From contig DAOUKH010000094.1 in NCBI GenBank assembly GCA_034421515.1, positions 1 through 54,110 on the forward strand: a DNA stretch of 54,110 nucleotides. Reading direction: 5' to 3'. This document shows, piece after piece, positions 1-7,425 of the stretch. Position numbers and translations under genes: made by a program. Within the stretch, counting starts at the first letter, position 1, and every line of letters begins with the position of its first letter. The notes beneath the pieces are model-generated. The model made no database searches. It saw only the letters and a list, made by a program, of their open reading frames with translations, and was not told the origin of the DNA. The stretch is from DAOUKH01 sp034421515 (GTDB lineage: Bacteria; Chloroflexota; Dehalococcoidia; SHYB01).

Positions 1-711
1 AACGACTGGATGGCGGACCTGTGCGCCGCCGCGCCGAAGCGTCTCGCCGGCGTCGCTCTCATCTCGACCTACGACATCGAAGGCGCGGCCGCCGAGCTGC
101 AACGTGTCCGCGACGTTGGGCTACGCTCGGGGATGGTCGCGATCACGCCTGAGGAGGGGCGTCCCTACAGCGACCCCTACTATGACCCCCTCTGGGCCGC
201 GGCCCAAGACCTGGGGATGCCCATCGGCCTGCACATCCTCACCGGCGCCAACAAGCCGGGCTTCGAGTCGTTCGTCATCGACTACCCCGCCACGCCGAAC
301 TGGATGATGCGCTCGCTCGCCGCGCTTATCTTCTCCGGCGTCTTCCAGCGCTACCCCGCGCTGAAGGTCGTCTCCGTCGAGGCCGACATCGGGTGGATCC
401 CGAACTTCCTCAAGCGCATCGACCACACGATGCGGCGGCATGGGCCCCGTCTGAAGCTGGAGCTTGCCGACGAGCCCAGCGGCTACTTCCGGCGGAACGT
501 CGCGGCCACGTTCATCGACGACGAGGCCGGCCTACGCACGTGGGACCTGATCGGCGCCGACAACATCATGTGGTCGAACGACTACCCTCACACCGACAGC
601 TCCTGGCCGAATTCGCGGGAAGTCATCGACCGGGAGACGGCCCACCTCCCCGACGACGTCAAGGCCAAGGTGCTGGCCGGCAACGCGGCGGCCCTCTACG
701 GCTTCGCGTAG
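1..711 (+). CDS. Amidohydrolase family protein (COG2159 type), 5' end outside window
   Basis: The reading frame is open from the first base, so this is the C-terminal part (236 residues visible) of a TIM-barrel amidohydrolase of the 2-amino-3-carboxymuconate-semialdehyde decarboxylase/COG2159 kind. Members hydrolyse or decarboxylate small aromatic or cyclic acids at a single metal. Visible features are a metal-type histidine in GLHILTG, a VEADIGW strand and the conserved aspartate in SNDYPH, followed by the usual SWPNSREVI helix and a C-terminal NAAALYGF. It closely resembles the amidohydrolase at 49463-50515, which ends GNDYPH...NNAARIWGF, so the two look like paralogues. The internal ATG at 10 is preceded by conserved-looking in-frame codons (NDW) and is unlikely to be the start. 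The substrate is unknown. Confidence 0.85.
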   Translation, partial: NDWMADLCAAAPKRLAGVALISTYDIEGAAAELQRVRDVGLRSGMVAITPEEGRPYSDPYYDPLWAAAQDLGMPIGLHILTGANKPGFESFVIDYPATPNWMMRSLAALIFSGVFQRYPALKVVSVEADIGWIPNFLKRIDHTMRRHGPRLKLELADEPSGYFRRNVAATFIDDEAGLRTWDLIGADNIMWSNDYPHTDSSWPNSREVIDRETAHLPDDVKAKVLAGNAAALYGFA

Positions 712-725
712 GCAACTCGGCCGGC

Positions 726-1010
726 ATGGACACCGATGCCGCAGTCCTGGCCACCGTCCGCGGACGCGTGCAGGGCGTGAACTTCCGCAGCTTTGCCGCG
801 TCGCACGCGCGGCGACTGGGCCTGACGGGCTGGGTCCGTAATCACCCTGACGGAGGCGCCGTCGAGGTCTACGCCGAGGGGCCACGTGCGGCGGTCGAGA
901 CGCTGCTGGAACGGCTGGGTGAGGGGCCCGGCATGGCGCGCGTCGACGGGGTCGATGCGGACTGGCGCCTCCCCAGTGGGGAAGCCGTCGGCTTCATTGT
1001 TCGCTGGTGA
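726..1010 (+). CDS. acyP: Acylphosphatase
   Basis: A 94-residue protein with the complete small acylphosphatase fold. It hydrolyses carboxyl-phosphate bonds such as acetyl phosphate or 1,3-bisphosphoglycerate in the cytoplasm. The signature GRVQGVNFRSF carries the phosphate-binding arginine, and GWVRNHPDGG supplies the catalytic asparagine; the length matches the family. The ATG at 726 lies 14 bases after the preceding amidohydrolase stop and begins just before the first beta strand (AVLATVRGRVQG), so upstream in-frame codons are not needed. Asn replaces the more usual Gly in VQGVxFR, which is tolerated in the family. Confidence 0.9.
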   Translation: MDTDAAVLATVRGRVQGVNFRSFAASHARRLGLTGWVRNHPDGGAVEVYAEGPRAAVETLLERLGEGPGMARVDGVDADWRLPSGEAVGFIVRW

Positions 1011-1017
1011 CGGCCCC

Positions 1018-1051
1018 GCGGGCTAGGCCTCCACGCGGGCTAGGCCTCTAC
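1018..1051. repeat. 17-bp imperfect tandem duplication over a gene end
   Basis: Two adjacent 17-bp copies (1018-1034 and 1035-1051) differ at one base. The right-hand copy holds the last codons and TAG stop of the minus-strand gene at 1040-1444, so the left copy is a duplicated gene tail. It is probably a replication-slippage product without function. Confidence 0.7.
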
Positions 1052-1444
1052 GCGGGTGATGCCGTAATAGTCGTCGCTGTCGAGGATGCGCTGGAGCGCC
1101 TTGGGCTGGATCAGCCGCGCGTCCATGATGCCGATGCCGCAGTCGGTGAGGTACTGGCTCAGCTGCTCGACGTCGAGCGGCTTGTTTTGGTAAACGAGCA
1201 GAAGCCGAAAGACGGCTTCCCGCACCGGAAGGTTAGGGTTGACGAACCCCTCGATCTTCGCGAGGTCGGCCATCGACGGGACCGCCTTGCGACGGCGCTT
1301 CGCGCCCGTCGTGCCGCCCGTGCGGGCGGCGATCATGTCGTCCAGCGAGCGTCGGTTGCGCTCGTACCAGTCCTCGTCGATGCGATAGGCGGGCGGCGTC
1401 TCTTCCACTGCGGTTTCAAGGCCGGTCTCTTCCTGTTGCGTCAT
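1040..1444 (-). CDS. Uncharacterised 134-residue protein downstream of moeA
   Basis: I do not recognise this protein. It is soluble, with an acidic N-terminus (MTQQEETGLETAVEE), a basic patch (AKRRRKAVP) near residue 50 and a predicted helical C-terminal half containing PVREAVFRLLLVYQNKPL and LSQYLTDCGIG. There are no cysteine pairs, signal peptide or membrane segments. It follows moeA by 46 bp on the same strand, so the two are probably cotranscribed, but nothing in the sequence ties it to molybdenum metabolism. Its stop codon lies inside the tandem duplication at 1018-1051. Confidence 0.7.
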   Translation of the reverse strand: MTQQEETGLETAVEETPPAYRIDEDWYERNRRSLDDMIAARTGGTTGAKRRRKAVPSMADLAKIEGFVNPNLPVREAVFRLLLVYQNKPLDVEQLSQYLTDCGIGIMDARLIQPKALQRILDSDDYYGITRVEA

Positions 1445-1490
1445 CGGTTCGGCTGCTCCTAAGACTGCGGTTGGTTCCGGCGAGGCTCGG

Positions 1491-2846
1491 CTAGAAGCCC
1501 TCCTCGGGCCACGTCAGCATCTGGACGGTGACCACCTCGCCGGCGTGTTTGACAGGGACGTCTTCTGGGCAGATGGCGAGGCCGTTGGCCCGTGCCATCG
1601 AGGTCAGCACGCCGGAGCTCTGGTTTCCGGTGAGCCTGGCGTGATATTGCCCGTCGCGGCGCGTGATGACGGCGCGGGCGTAGACGCGCCGCTCGTCGGT
1701 GTTGTGGATCGGTTCATCGAGGACAGCCTGAACGGTGGGCCTGTCGAAGCGGGCCTTACCCATTGCCTTGAGAATGGCGGGCCGGGCGAACTGCTCGAAG
1801 GCGACGAGGGCGCTGACGGGATTGCCGGGAAGTCCGAGGTGCGGGATGCGGCGCTCCGACCCGTCGGCGTCCTGCGCGCGCAACGCCCCGAAGGCGAGGG
1901 GCTTCGCGGGCCGCATGCGGACCGTCCAGAAGTCGATATCGCCCTCCTGCATGAGGACGTCCTTCACGATGTCGTAGTCGCCGCGAGAGACGCCCGCTGT
2001 GGTCAGGACGATGTCGGCCTCAAGGGCCTCCGCGAGCCGCGCCTGAAGCGACGCCAGGTTGTCCCGCGCGGTTTCCAGCACGAGGGGGACGCCGCCCGTG
2101 GCCGACACCGCCGCCGCGATCGAGAAACCGTTGCTGTTGTAAATCTTCCCCGGCGTCAGCGGCATGGGTGGCTCGACGAGTTCGTCGCCGGTTGTCAGAA
2201 CGGCGACGACGGGCCGGCGGATGACGATAGCGTGGTCGAGACCCAGCGAGGCGAGGACGCCGATCTCGGCGGCGCCGAGCGTTGTCCCTTGGGGCAGGAC
2301 GGTCTCTCCGGCGGCGACGTCCTCCCCGGCCAACCGGATGTTCTCCCCATCGGCGGCGGCGGCAAGTATGTTGACCTCGCCGGCGATCCCTGGGCCGCTT
2401 CTAATGCGTTCGAGCTCGTCGGTCTCCTCGAACGGGACGACGGCGTCGGCGCCCTCGGGTATGACAGCGCCGGTCATGATCCGAACTGCCTCGCCCGGAT
2501 GCACGGCGTGGCTGGGCGGTGCGCCTGCCGGAGCTTCGCCCACCACACGCAGGCTCACGCCCGCGCTAGGACCGGCGGCCTCCACGTCCGCCGCGCGCAC
2601 CGCGTAGCCGTCCATGGAGGAGTTGGCGTGCGGGGGCACGTCGAAGGGCGCGCGGACGTCCTCGGCGAGGACCTGGCCCCGGGCGTCGAGCAGCGGCTTG
2701 CGCTCAAGCCGGAGCGGCGAGACATAGTCCAGGATTCTTGCCAAGGCCTCCTCGACGGTGAGCCATGACGGAATCTTGGGCATCCCGGCGTGCGCGCGCC
2801 GGTCGTGGGCGTGCCGATGTCCGGAAGATTTGTGGACTGAAGTCAT
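1491..2846 (-). CDS. moeA: Molybdopterin molybdenumtransferase MoeA
   Basis: MoeA inserts molybdate into adenylylated molybdopterin in the last step of molybdenum cofactor synthesis. Landmarks appear in order: ANSSMDGYAVRA, GEAVRIMTGAVIPEGADAVV, the MoCF-type domain with TTGDELVEP, KIYNSNG and TTAGVSRGDYDIVKDVL, then GLPGNPVSALVAFEQF and a C-terminal beta domain (HARLTGNQSSGVL). At 451 residues it is slightly long because of a His/Arg-rich N-terminus; an internal ATG at 2783 (MPKIPSWLTVEEAL) gives 430 residues and may be the true start, since neither start has a clear ribosome-binding site. A TAAAAT hexamer on the minus strand at 2885-2890 could be the -10 for the longer form. It diverges from gcvT. 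No molybdoenzyme is in the window. Confidence 0.95.
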   Translation of the reverse strand: MTSVHKSSGHRHAHDRRAHAGMPKIPSWLTVEEALARILDYVSPLRLERKPLLDARGQVLAEDVRAPFDVPPHANSSMDGYAVRAADVEAAGPSAGVSLRVVGEAPAGAPPSHAVHPGEAVRIMTGAVIPEGADAVVPFEETDELERIRSGPGIAGEVNILAAAADGENIRLAGEDVAAGETVLPQGTTLGAAEIGVLASLGLDHAIVIRRPVVAVLTTGDELVEPPMPLTPGKIYNSNGFSIAAAVSATGGVPLVLETARDNLASLQARLAEALEADIVLTTAGVSRGDYDIVKDVLMQEGDIDFWTVRMRPAKPLAFGALRAQDADGSERRIPHLGLPGNPVSALVAFEQFARPAILKAMGKARFDRPTVQAVLDEPIHNTDERRVYARAVITRRDGQYHARLTGNQSSGVLTSMARANGLAICPEDVPVKHAGEVVTVQMLTWPEEGF

Positions 2847-2930
2847 GGCCTAGACGCCGAAGCGCGGAGGGGGCCGTCGCGCCCATTTTAGGGGATACCG
2901 CCGGAGGGGTCTAGGCCAACGTGCGGGAGC

Positions 2931-2960
2931 TTGTTGTGAGGCAAGGTGGGAGCATAGAAT
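2931..2960 (+). promoter_or_regulatory. gcv operon promoter, apparently giving a leaderless mRNA
   Basis: TTGTTG (2931-2936), an 18-bp spacer and TAGAAT (2955-2960, five of six to consensus). The -10 ends six bases before the gcvT ATG at 2967, so transcription should begin at or next to the start codon. No Shine-Dalgarno sequence lies upstream of that ATG. Confidence 0.55.
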
Positions 2961-2966
2961 TGACAT

Positions 2967-4070
2967 ATGACGGAACACGGCGGTTCCGGCGAAGGCGGGC
3001 TCCGGCGGCTTGTATTGCGCGATCGCCATGAGGCGCTCGGCGCCCGCTTCGCACCCTTCGCCGGTTGGGAGATGCCCCTCCAGTACCAGGGTATCGTCGC
3101 CGAGCACGAGGCCGTGCGCCGGCGCGTCGGGGTCTTCGACGTTTCGCACCTCGCACGTGCCTGGGTTGAGGGGCCGGAAGCGGCTTCGCTGCTGCGGTCG
3201 GTGACGACCTTCGACGTCACCTCGCTGCCGGTGGGCAAGGCCCACTACTCGCTCTACTGCAACGAGACCGGGGGCATCGAAGACGACGTCTTCATCTACC
3301 ACCTGCCAAGAGAGCGCTGGCTGGTCATTCACAACGCCGCCAACGCCGAGAAGGACTTCGAACGCCTGCAGGCCGCCGCTCACGATGCCTCCGAGGTCAC
3401 ACCGGACACGGTCATGCTGGCCGTGCAGGGCCCGGACGCGGTCGCGCTCCTCAGCGACACCCTCGGTGAGGGCTTCGCGGCGCTTGAGCCCCGCGACTGT
3501 GCCGAGATCGACTGGCGCGGTACGCCGGTCCTTGCCGCTCGCACCGGCTACACGGGCGAGGACGGCGGCGAGTGCATCGTCGGCGCCGGTCATGCGCCGG
3601 CGCTGTGGGACGCGCTCGTTGCCGGCGGCGCGGCTCCCGCGGGTCTCGGCGCGCGCGACACGCTCCGCCTCGAGGCCGCGCTGCCGCTGCACGGCAATGA
3701 CATCGACGAGACCACACACCCATATGAAGCTGGCCTCGGCTTCGCCGTGACCCTCGACGACGGCGCGCCCTTTACCGGCCGCGAGGCGCTCGCCGAGGCG
3801 AAGGCCCAGCCCCGCACGCGGCGGCTCGCTCACCTGTCGGCCCGCGAGCGGGGCGTGCTGCGGGCAGGCTACGCGGTGCACACGCCCGGCGGCGGCGACC
3901 CCGTCGCGCACCTGACCAGCGGAACCTTTAGCCCCAGCTTGCGCGTAGGTATCGGCATGGCCTATCTTCCCGTGGAGCTTGCGAAACCCGGCGTCATGCT
4001 CGAAGTGGACGTGCGCGGCCGCGCCCTCCCTGTCGAGGTCGTACGCCGCCCGTTCTACCGAAAAACTTAG
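2967..4070 (+). CDS. gcvT: Aminomethyltransferase, glycine cleavage system T protein
   Basis: The T protein releases ammonia from the aminomethyl-lipoyl arm of GcvH and passes the one-carbon unit to tetrahydrofolate. The 367-residue length is normal. Landmarks are FAGWEMPLQYQGI, the EHEAVRRRVGVFDVSHLA segment, YSLYCNETGGIEDDVFIY, TGYTGEDGGE, and a C-terminal barrel with LTSGTFSPSLRVGIGMAYL. It is the first gene of a tight gcvT-gcvH-gcvPA-gcvPB operon (gaps of 12 and 6 bp, then a 4-bp overlap). No lipoamide dehydrogenase (L protein) is encoded here, so that subunit must be supplied from elsewhere. The start is the ATG immediately after the -10 element, suggesting leaderless translation. Confidence 0.97.
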   Translation: MTEHGGSGEGGLRRLVLRDRHEALGARFAPFAGWEMPLQYQGIVAEHEAVRRRVGVFDVSHLARAWVEGPEAASLLRSVTTFDVTSLPVGKAHYSLYCNETGGIEDDVFIYHLPRERWLVIHNAANAEKDFERLQAAAHDASEVTPDTVMLAVQGPDAVALLSDTLGEGFAALEPRDCAEIDWRGTPVLAARTGYTGEDGGECIVGAGHAPALWDALVAGGAAPAGLGARDTLRLEAALPLHGNDIDETTHPYEAGLGFAVTLDDGAPFTGREALAEAKAQPRTRRLAHLSARERGVLRAGYAVHTPGGGDPVAHLTSGTFSPSLRVGIGMAYLPVELAKPGVMLEVDVRGRALPVEVVRRPFYRKT

Positions 4071-4082
4071 GCAGGCACGACA

Positions 4083-4481
4083 ATGTCCCACGAGATCCCC
4101 GACGACCTCCTCTACACGCTGAATCACGAGTGGCTGCGCCGCGACGAGGCCAATCCCGGCGAAGCCACGGTGGGCATCAGCGACTTCGCCCAAGACCAGG
4201 TCGGCGACGTGGTCTACCTCGATCTTGCTGCCGAGGGCGACCAGGTCACCGCCGGTGAACGCTGCGGCGAGATCGAGTCGACGAAGACCGTCTGCGACCT
4301 CTACTCCCCGGTCAGCGGCGAGGTTCTTGCCACGAACGGAGAGTTGGAAGACCGGCCGGAACTGGTCAACGCGTCGCCCTATGAAGAGGGCTGGATGATC
4401 CGTGTGCGCCTCTCGGACGAGGCGGAGCTCGAGGGCCTACTCGATGCCGCCGCCTACCGCGCACAACTTCCGGAGAGCTAA
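4083..4481 (+). CDS. gcvH: Glycine cleavage system H protein
   Basis: A 132-residue lipoyl carrier that shuttles the aminomethyl group between the P, T and L proteins. The opening DDLLYTLNHEWLRRDE, the ISDFAQDQVGDVVYLDL strand and the lipoyl-lysine loop ESTKTVCDLYSPVSGEV are all present; the lysine in STKT is the lipoylation site. The C-terminal NASPYEEGWMIRVR is standard. It starts 12 bp after gcvT and ends 6 bp before gcvPA. Confidence 0.97.
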   Translation: MSHEIPDDLLYTLNHEWLRRDEANPGEATVGISDFAQDQVGDVVYLDLAAEGDQVTAGERCGEIESTKTVCDLYSPVSGEVLATNGELEDRPELVNASPYEEGWMIRVRLSDEAELEGLLDAAAYRAQLPES

Positions 4482-4487
4482 AGCTTC

Positions 4488-5846
4488 GTGTCGCCCGCCG
4501 GGTCGCCTCACCCCTACATCCCCGCCACGGACGCGGACCGCGCTCGCATGTTGGAGCGGATCGGCGCAGCCAGCGTCGACGCGCTCTTCGCCGACCTCCC
4601 CGCCGCCCTGCGCGACCCAGCCATCGACCTGCCGCCCGCGCTCGCCGAGCCCGAGCTGATCGCCCTGCTCGAAGAAAGCGCCGCGACGAACGCCGATCCC
4701 TCGCGGCCCAACTTCCTCGGCGCGGGCGCCTACAAGCGCGCCATTCCGGCCATCACCGGCCACCTGACCGCGCGCTCCGAGTTCGTCACCGCCTACACGC
4801 CATACCAGCCGGAGATCAGCCAGGGCACGTTGCAGTCCGCCTTCGAGTACCAGTCGGTCGTCTGCGAGCTGACGGGCATGGACGTCTCCAACACCGGCCT
4901 CTACGACGTCGCCAGCGCCACCGCCGAGGCCTGCCTCCTCGCCGCCCGCGCGACCAAACGCGGCGCGGTCGCGTTGCTGGAGCCGCTGCACCCCGGGACT
5001 GTCGAGGTGGTCCGTACCTACGCCCGAGGCCCCGGACTGCGCGTCGACGTTGTCTCGTCGGCGGATGCGGTCACCGAGGAGCATGCCTGTCTCGTAGCCC
5101 AACAGCCGGACTTCCTCGGCATGATTGCCGACTTGGAGCCGCTCGCCGACGCGGCGCACGCCGCCGGAGCCCTGTTCGTGACCGTCGCCGATCCTTTCGC
5201 CCTCGGACTGCTGCGGGCGCCGGGCGACGCGGGCGCCGACATCGTCACCGGGGAGGGCCGTGATCTCGCTGGCCCCCCCGCTTTCGGAGGGCCGTCGCTC
5301 GGACTCTTCGCCGCCCGCGACAAGTACCTGCGGCAGATGCCAGGGCGCATCGTCGGCCGCGCCGAAGAGCTGCACGCGCCGCCGGACGGCGGCAAGAAGC
5401 GCACCGGCTACGTGCTCACCCTTCAGGCGCGCGAGCAGTTCATACGCCGCGAGCGGGCCACCTCGAACGTCTCGACGGCGCAGTCGCTGATCGCGCTCGC
5501 CTTCACCGTCACCGTGCAGGCGCTTGGCCCACGCGGTCTGCGCGAGTCCGCCGAGCTTTGCTACCAGCGCGCCCACGACGCCGCGGCGCGCATCGCCGCG
5601 CTGCCGGGCTACGAGACGCCGGAGCGTGGGCCGTGGTTCCAGGAGTTTCTCGTACGCGGCCCCGTGCCTGCGGCTGACCTTGCGGCACACCTCGCCGCCC
5701 GCGGAATTGGCCCCGGCCTCGACGTATCGGCACGGCCGGAGTCCGAGGCGCGCGACGCCCTGCTCTTCGCGGTGACCGAGGCAACGCCCGGCACCCACGT
5801 TGACGCGCTCGTGGAAGCGCTCGCGGAAATCGGAGGCGGTTCGTGA
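4488..5846 (+). CDS. gcvPA: Glycine dehydrogenase (decarboxylating) subunit 1
   Basis: The N-terminal half of the split glycine decarboxylase. With GcvPB it decarboxylates glycine and loads the aminomethyl group on GcvH. It begins with a GTG (protein MSPAGSPHPYIPATDADRA), the usual HPYIPxT motif of the family, and includes NFLGAGAYKR, FVTAYTPYQPEISQGTLQ and ELTGMDVSNTGLYD. Length 452 residues is typical. Its last four bases, GTGA, overlap the gcvPB start, so the two subunits are translationally coupled. Confidence 0.96.
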   Translation: MSPAGSPHPYIPATDADRARMLERIGAASVDALFADLPAALRDPAIDLPPALAEPELIALLEESAATNADPSRPNFLGAGAYKRAIPAITGHLTARSEFVTAYTPYQPEISQGTLQSAFEYQSVVCELTGMDVSNTGLYDVASATAEACLLAARATKRGAVALLEPLHPGTVEVVRTYARGPGLRVDVVSSADAVTEEHACLVAQQPDFLGMIADLEPLADAAHAAGALFVTVADPFALGLLRAPGDAGADIVTGEGRDLAGPPAFGGPSLGLFAARDKYLRQMPGRIVGRAEELHAPPDGGKKRTGYVLTLQAREQFIRRERATSNVSTAQSLIALAFTVTVQALGPRGLRESAELCYQRAHDAAARIAALPGYETPERGPWFQEFLVRGPVPAADLAAHLAARGIGPGLDVSARPESEARDALLFAVTEATPGTHVDALVEALAEIGGGS

Positions 5847-7333
5847 GCGCGCCCCGGCCCACCGACGAGGACTTCGGCGCTCGCCTTAGCTTCGACCGCG
5901 GCGCTCCCGGCCGTCGGGCCGTTGACGTGCCCTCGTGGAACGGAGGCACGACGCCGCTACCGGAGGCCCGCCTACTGCGCGACTCGGTCCGGTTGCCGGA
6001 AATGAGCCAGGGCGAGCTCGTGCGCTACTACACCGCGCTCTCCGCCAGGAACTACGGTATCGACTCCGGCACCTACCCCCTCGGCTCCTGCACGATGAAG
6101 TACAACCCCAAGGTCAACGACCTTGTGGCGTCACTAGGCGGATTCGCTCAGGCACACCCGCAGGCGCCGGAAGAGGAGACGCAGGGAACGCTGCGCACGC
6201 TGCTGGAGCTGCGCCGTGGACTGGGTGAGATCACCGGCCTGCCCGGCGTCAGCCTTGCCCCCGCCGCCGGAGCGCAGGGCGAGCTCGCCGGCGTGCTGAT
6301 GATCGCCCGCGCTCTCGAAGACCGCGGAGAGCTTGAAACCCGCCGCCGTATTCTGGTGCCGGACAACGCGCACGGCACGAACCCGGCGACCGCCGCGATG
6401 GCCGGCTTCACCGTGACCGAGATTCCGACCGGTGCCGACGGCTCCTTGGACCGCGCCGCCGTCGAGCGGGAGATGGACGAGACCGTTGCCGCCGCTATGG
6501 TGACCGCGCCGAACACGCTGGGTCTGTGGCAGCGCGGCATTGAGAAGGTCGCGAACCTGCTCCACGACGCGGGCGCCTACCTCTACGGCGACGGCGCCAA
6601 CCTCAACGCGATCATGGGCCGTGTGCGCTTCGGCGACCTCGGCTTCGACGTGGTTCACCTGAACCTGCACAAGAGCTTCAGCACCCCCCACGGCGGCGGC
6701 GGCCCCGGCGCGGGGCCCGTCTGCTGCGGTGAAGAACTGGCCCTGTACCTCCCAACTCCGATCGTCGAGGAATGCAACGACGGTCTCGTACGCTTCTCCG
6801 CGCCCGCGCGCACCATCGGCAGGCTCCAGCAGTTCCACGGCAACGCCGGTGTTCTCGTCCGCGCCTATGCCTACATGCGGGCCCTCGGCCTCGACGGCCT
6901 GCGCGCCGTCTCCGGCCAAGCGGTGCTCAACGCCAACTACCTGCGCGTGCTGCTCGACGGCTACTACGATCTGCCCTACGACCGCCCCGTGCTGCATGAG
7001 GTCATCTTCTCAGGCACCCGCCAGCGCGTCGAACACGGCGTCCGCACCTACGATATCGCGAAACGCCTGATCGACCACGGCTTTCACCCTCCGACGGTCT
7101 ACTTCCCGCTGATCGTCGACGAGGCGCTCATGATCGAGCCGACGGAGACGGAGCCGCCGGAGGCGGTCGAGGCACTGGCCGAGGCGATGATCGCGATCGC
7201 CGAGGAAGCCGAACGCGATCCCGATATGCTTCACGGCGCTCCCTGGACCGCTCCCATCGGACGCCTTGACGAGGCCACCGCCGCGCGCCGGCCGGTGCTC
7301 CGCTGGCAGGCCGGCGACGCCGATGGCTCGTAG
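5843..7333 (+). CDS. gcvPB: Glycine dehydrogenase (decarboxylating) subunit 2
   Basis: The C-terminal, PLP-binding half of split glycine decarboxylase (496 residues). GIDSGTYPLGSCTMKYNPK opens the fold and HLNLHKSFSTPHGGGGPG contains the Schiff-base lysine. RILVPDNAHGTNPATAAMAG is also characteristic. The start is the GTG in the GTGA overlap with gcvPA. It is the last gene of the gcv operon; I see no clear intrinsic terminator in the 92 bp before rel. Confidence 0.96.
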   Translation: MSAPRPTDEDFGARLSFDRGAPGRRAVDVPSWNGGTTPLPEARLLRDSVRLPEMSQGELVRYYTALSARNYGIDSGTYPLGSCTMKYNPKVNDLVASLGGFAQAHPQAPEEETQGTLRTLLELRRGLGEITGLPGVSLAPAAGAQGELAGVLMIARALEDRGELETRRRILVPDNAHGTNPATAAMAGFTVTEIPTGADGSLDRAAVEREMDETVAAAMVTAPNTLGLWQRGIEKVANLLHDAGAYLYGDGANLNAIMGRVRFGDLGFDVVHLNLHKSFSTPHGGGGPGAGPVCCGEELALYLPTPIVEECNDGLVRFSAPARTIGRLQQFHGNAGVLVRAYAYMRALGLDGLRAVSGQAVLNANYLRVLLDGYYDLPYDRPVLHEVIFSGTRQRVEHGVRTYDIAKRLIDHGFHPPTVYFPLIVDEALMIEPTETEPPEAVEALAEAMIAIAEEAERDPDMLHGAPWTAPIGRLDEATAARRPVLRWQAGDADGS

Positions 7334-7355
7334 TCCCGGTGCGTACGAGAACTCC

Positions 7356-7399
7356 TGAAATCGATTTCATTGATTGCGCTGGACTTCACCAGATATACT
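7356..7399 (+). promoter_or_regulatory. rel promoter with adjacent 14-bp palindrome
   Basis: A perfect 14-bp palindrome TGAAATCGATTTCA (7356-7369) is followed directly by TTGATT (7370-7375), an 18-bp spacer and TATACT (7394-7399, five of six to consensus). The palindrome touches the upstream edge of the -35 box, a plausible site for a dimeric regulator. The rel GTG lies 27 bp after the -10. Confidence 0.55.
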
Positions 7400-7425
7400 A
7401 TTGAAGTCAGGCGGGGACGAGCGAC

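Noticed and set aside
1018..1051. Direct repeat as an attachment site
   Set aside because: The copies are adjacent, differ by one base and no integrase or tRNA gene is near; simple tandem duplication explains it.
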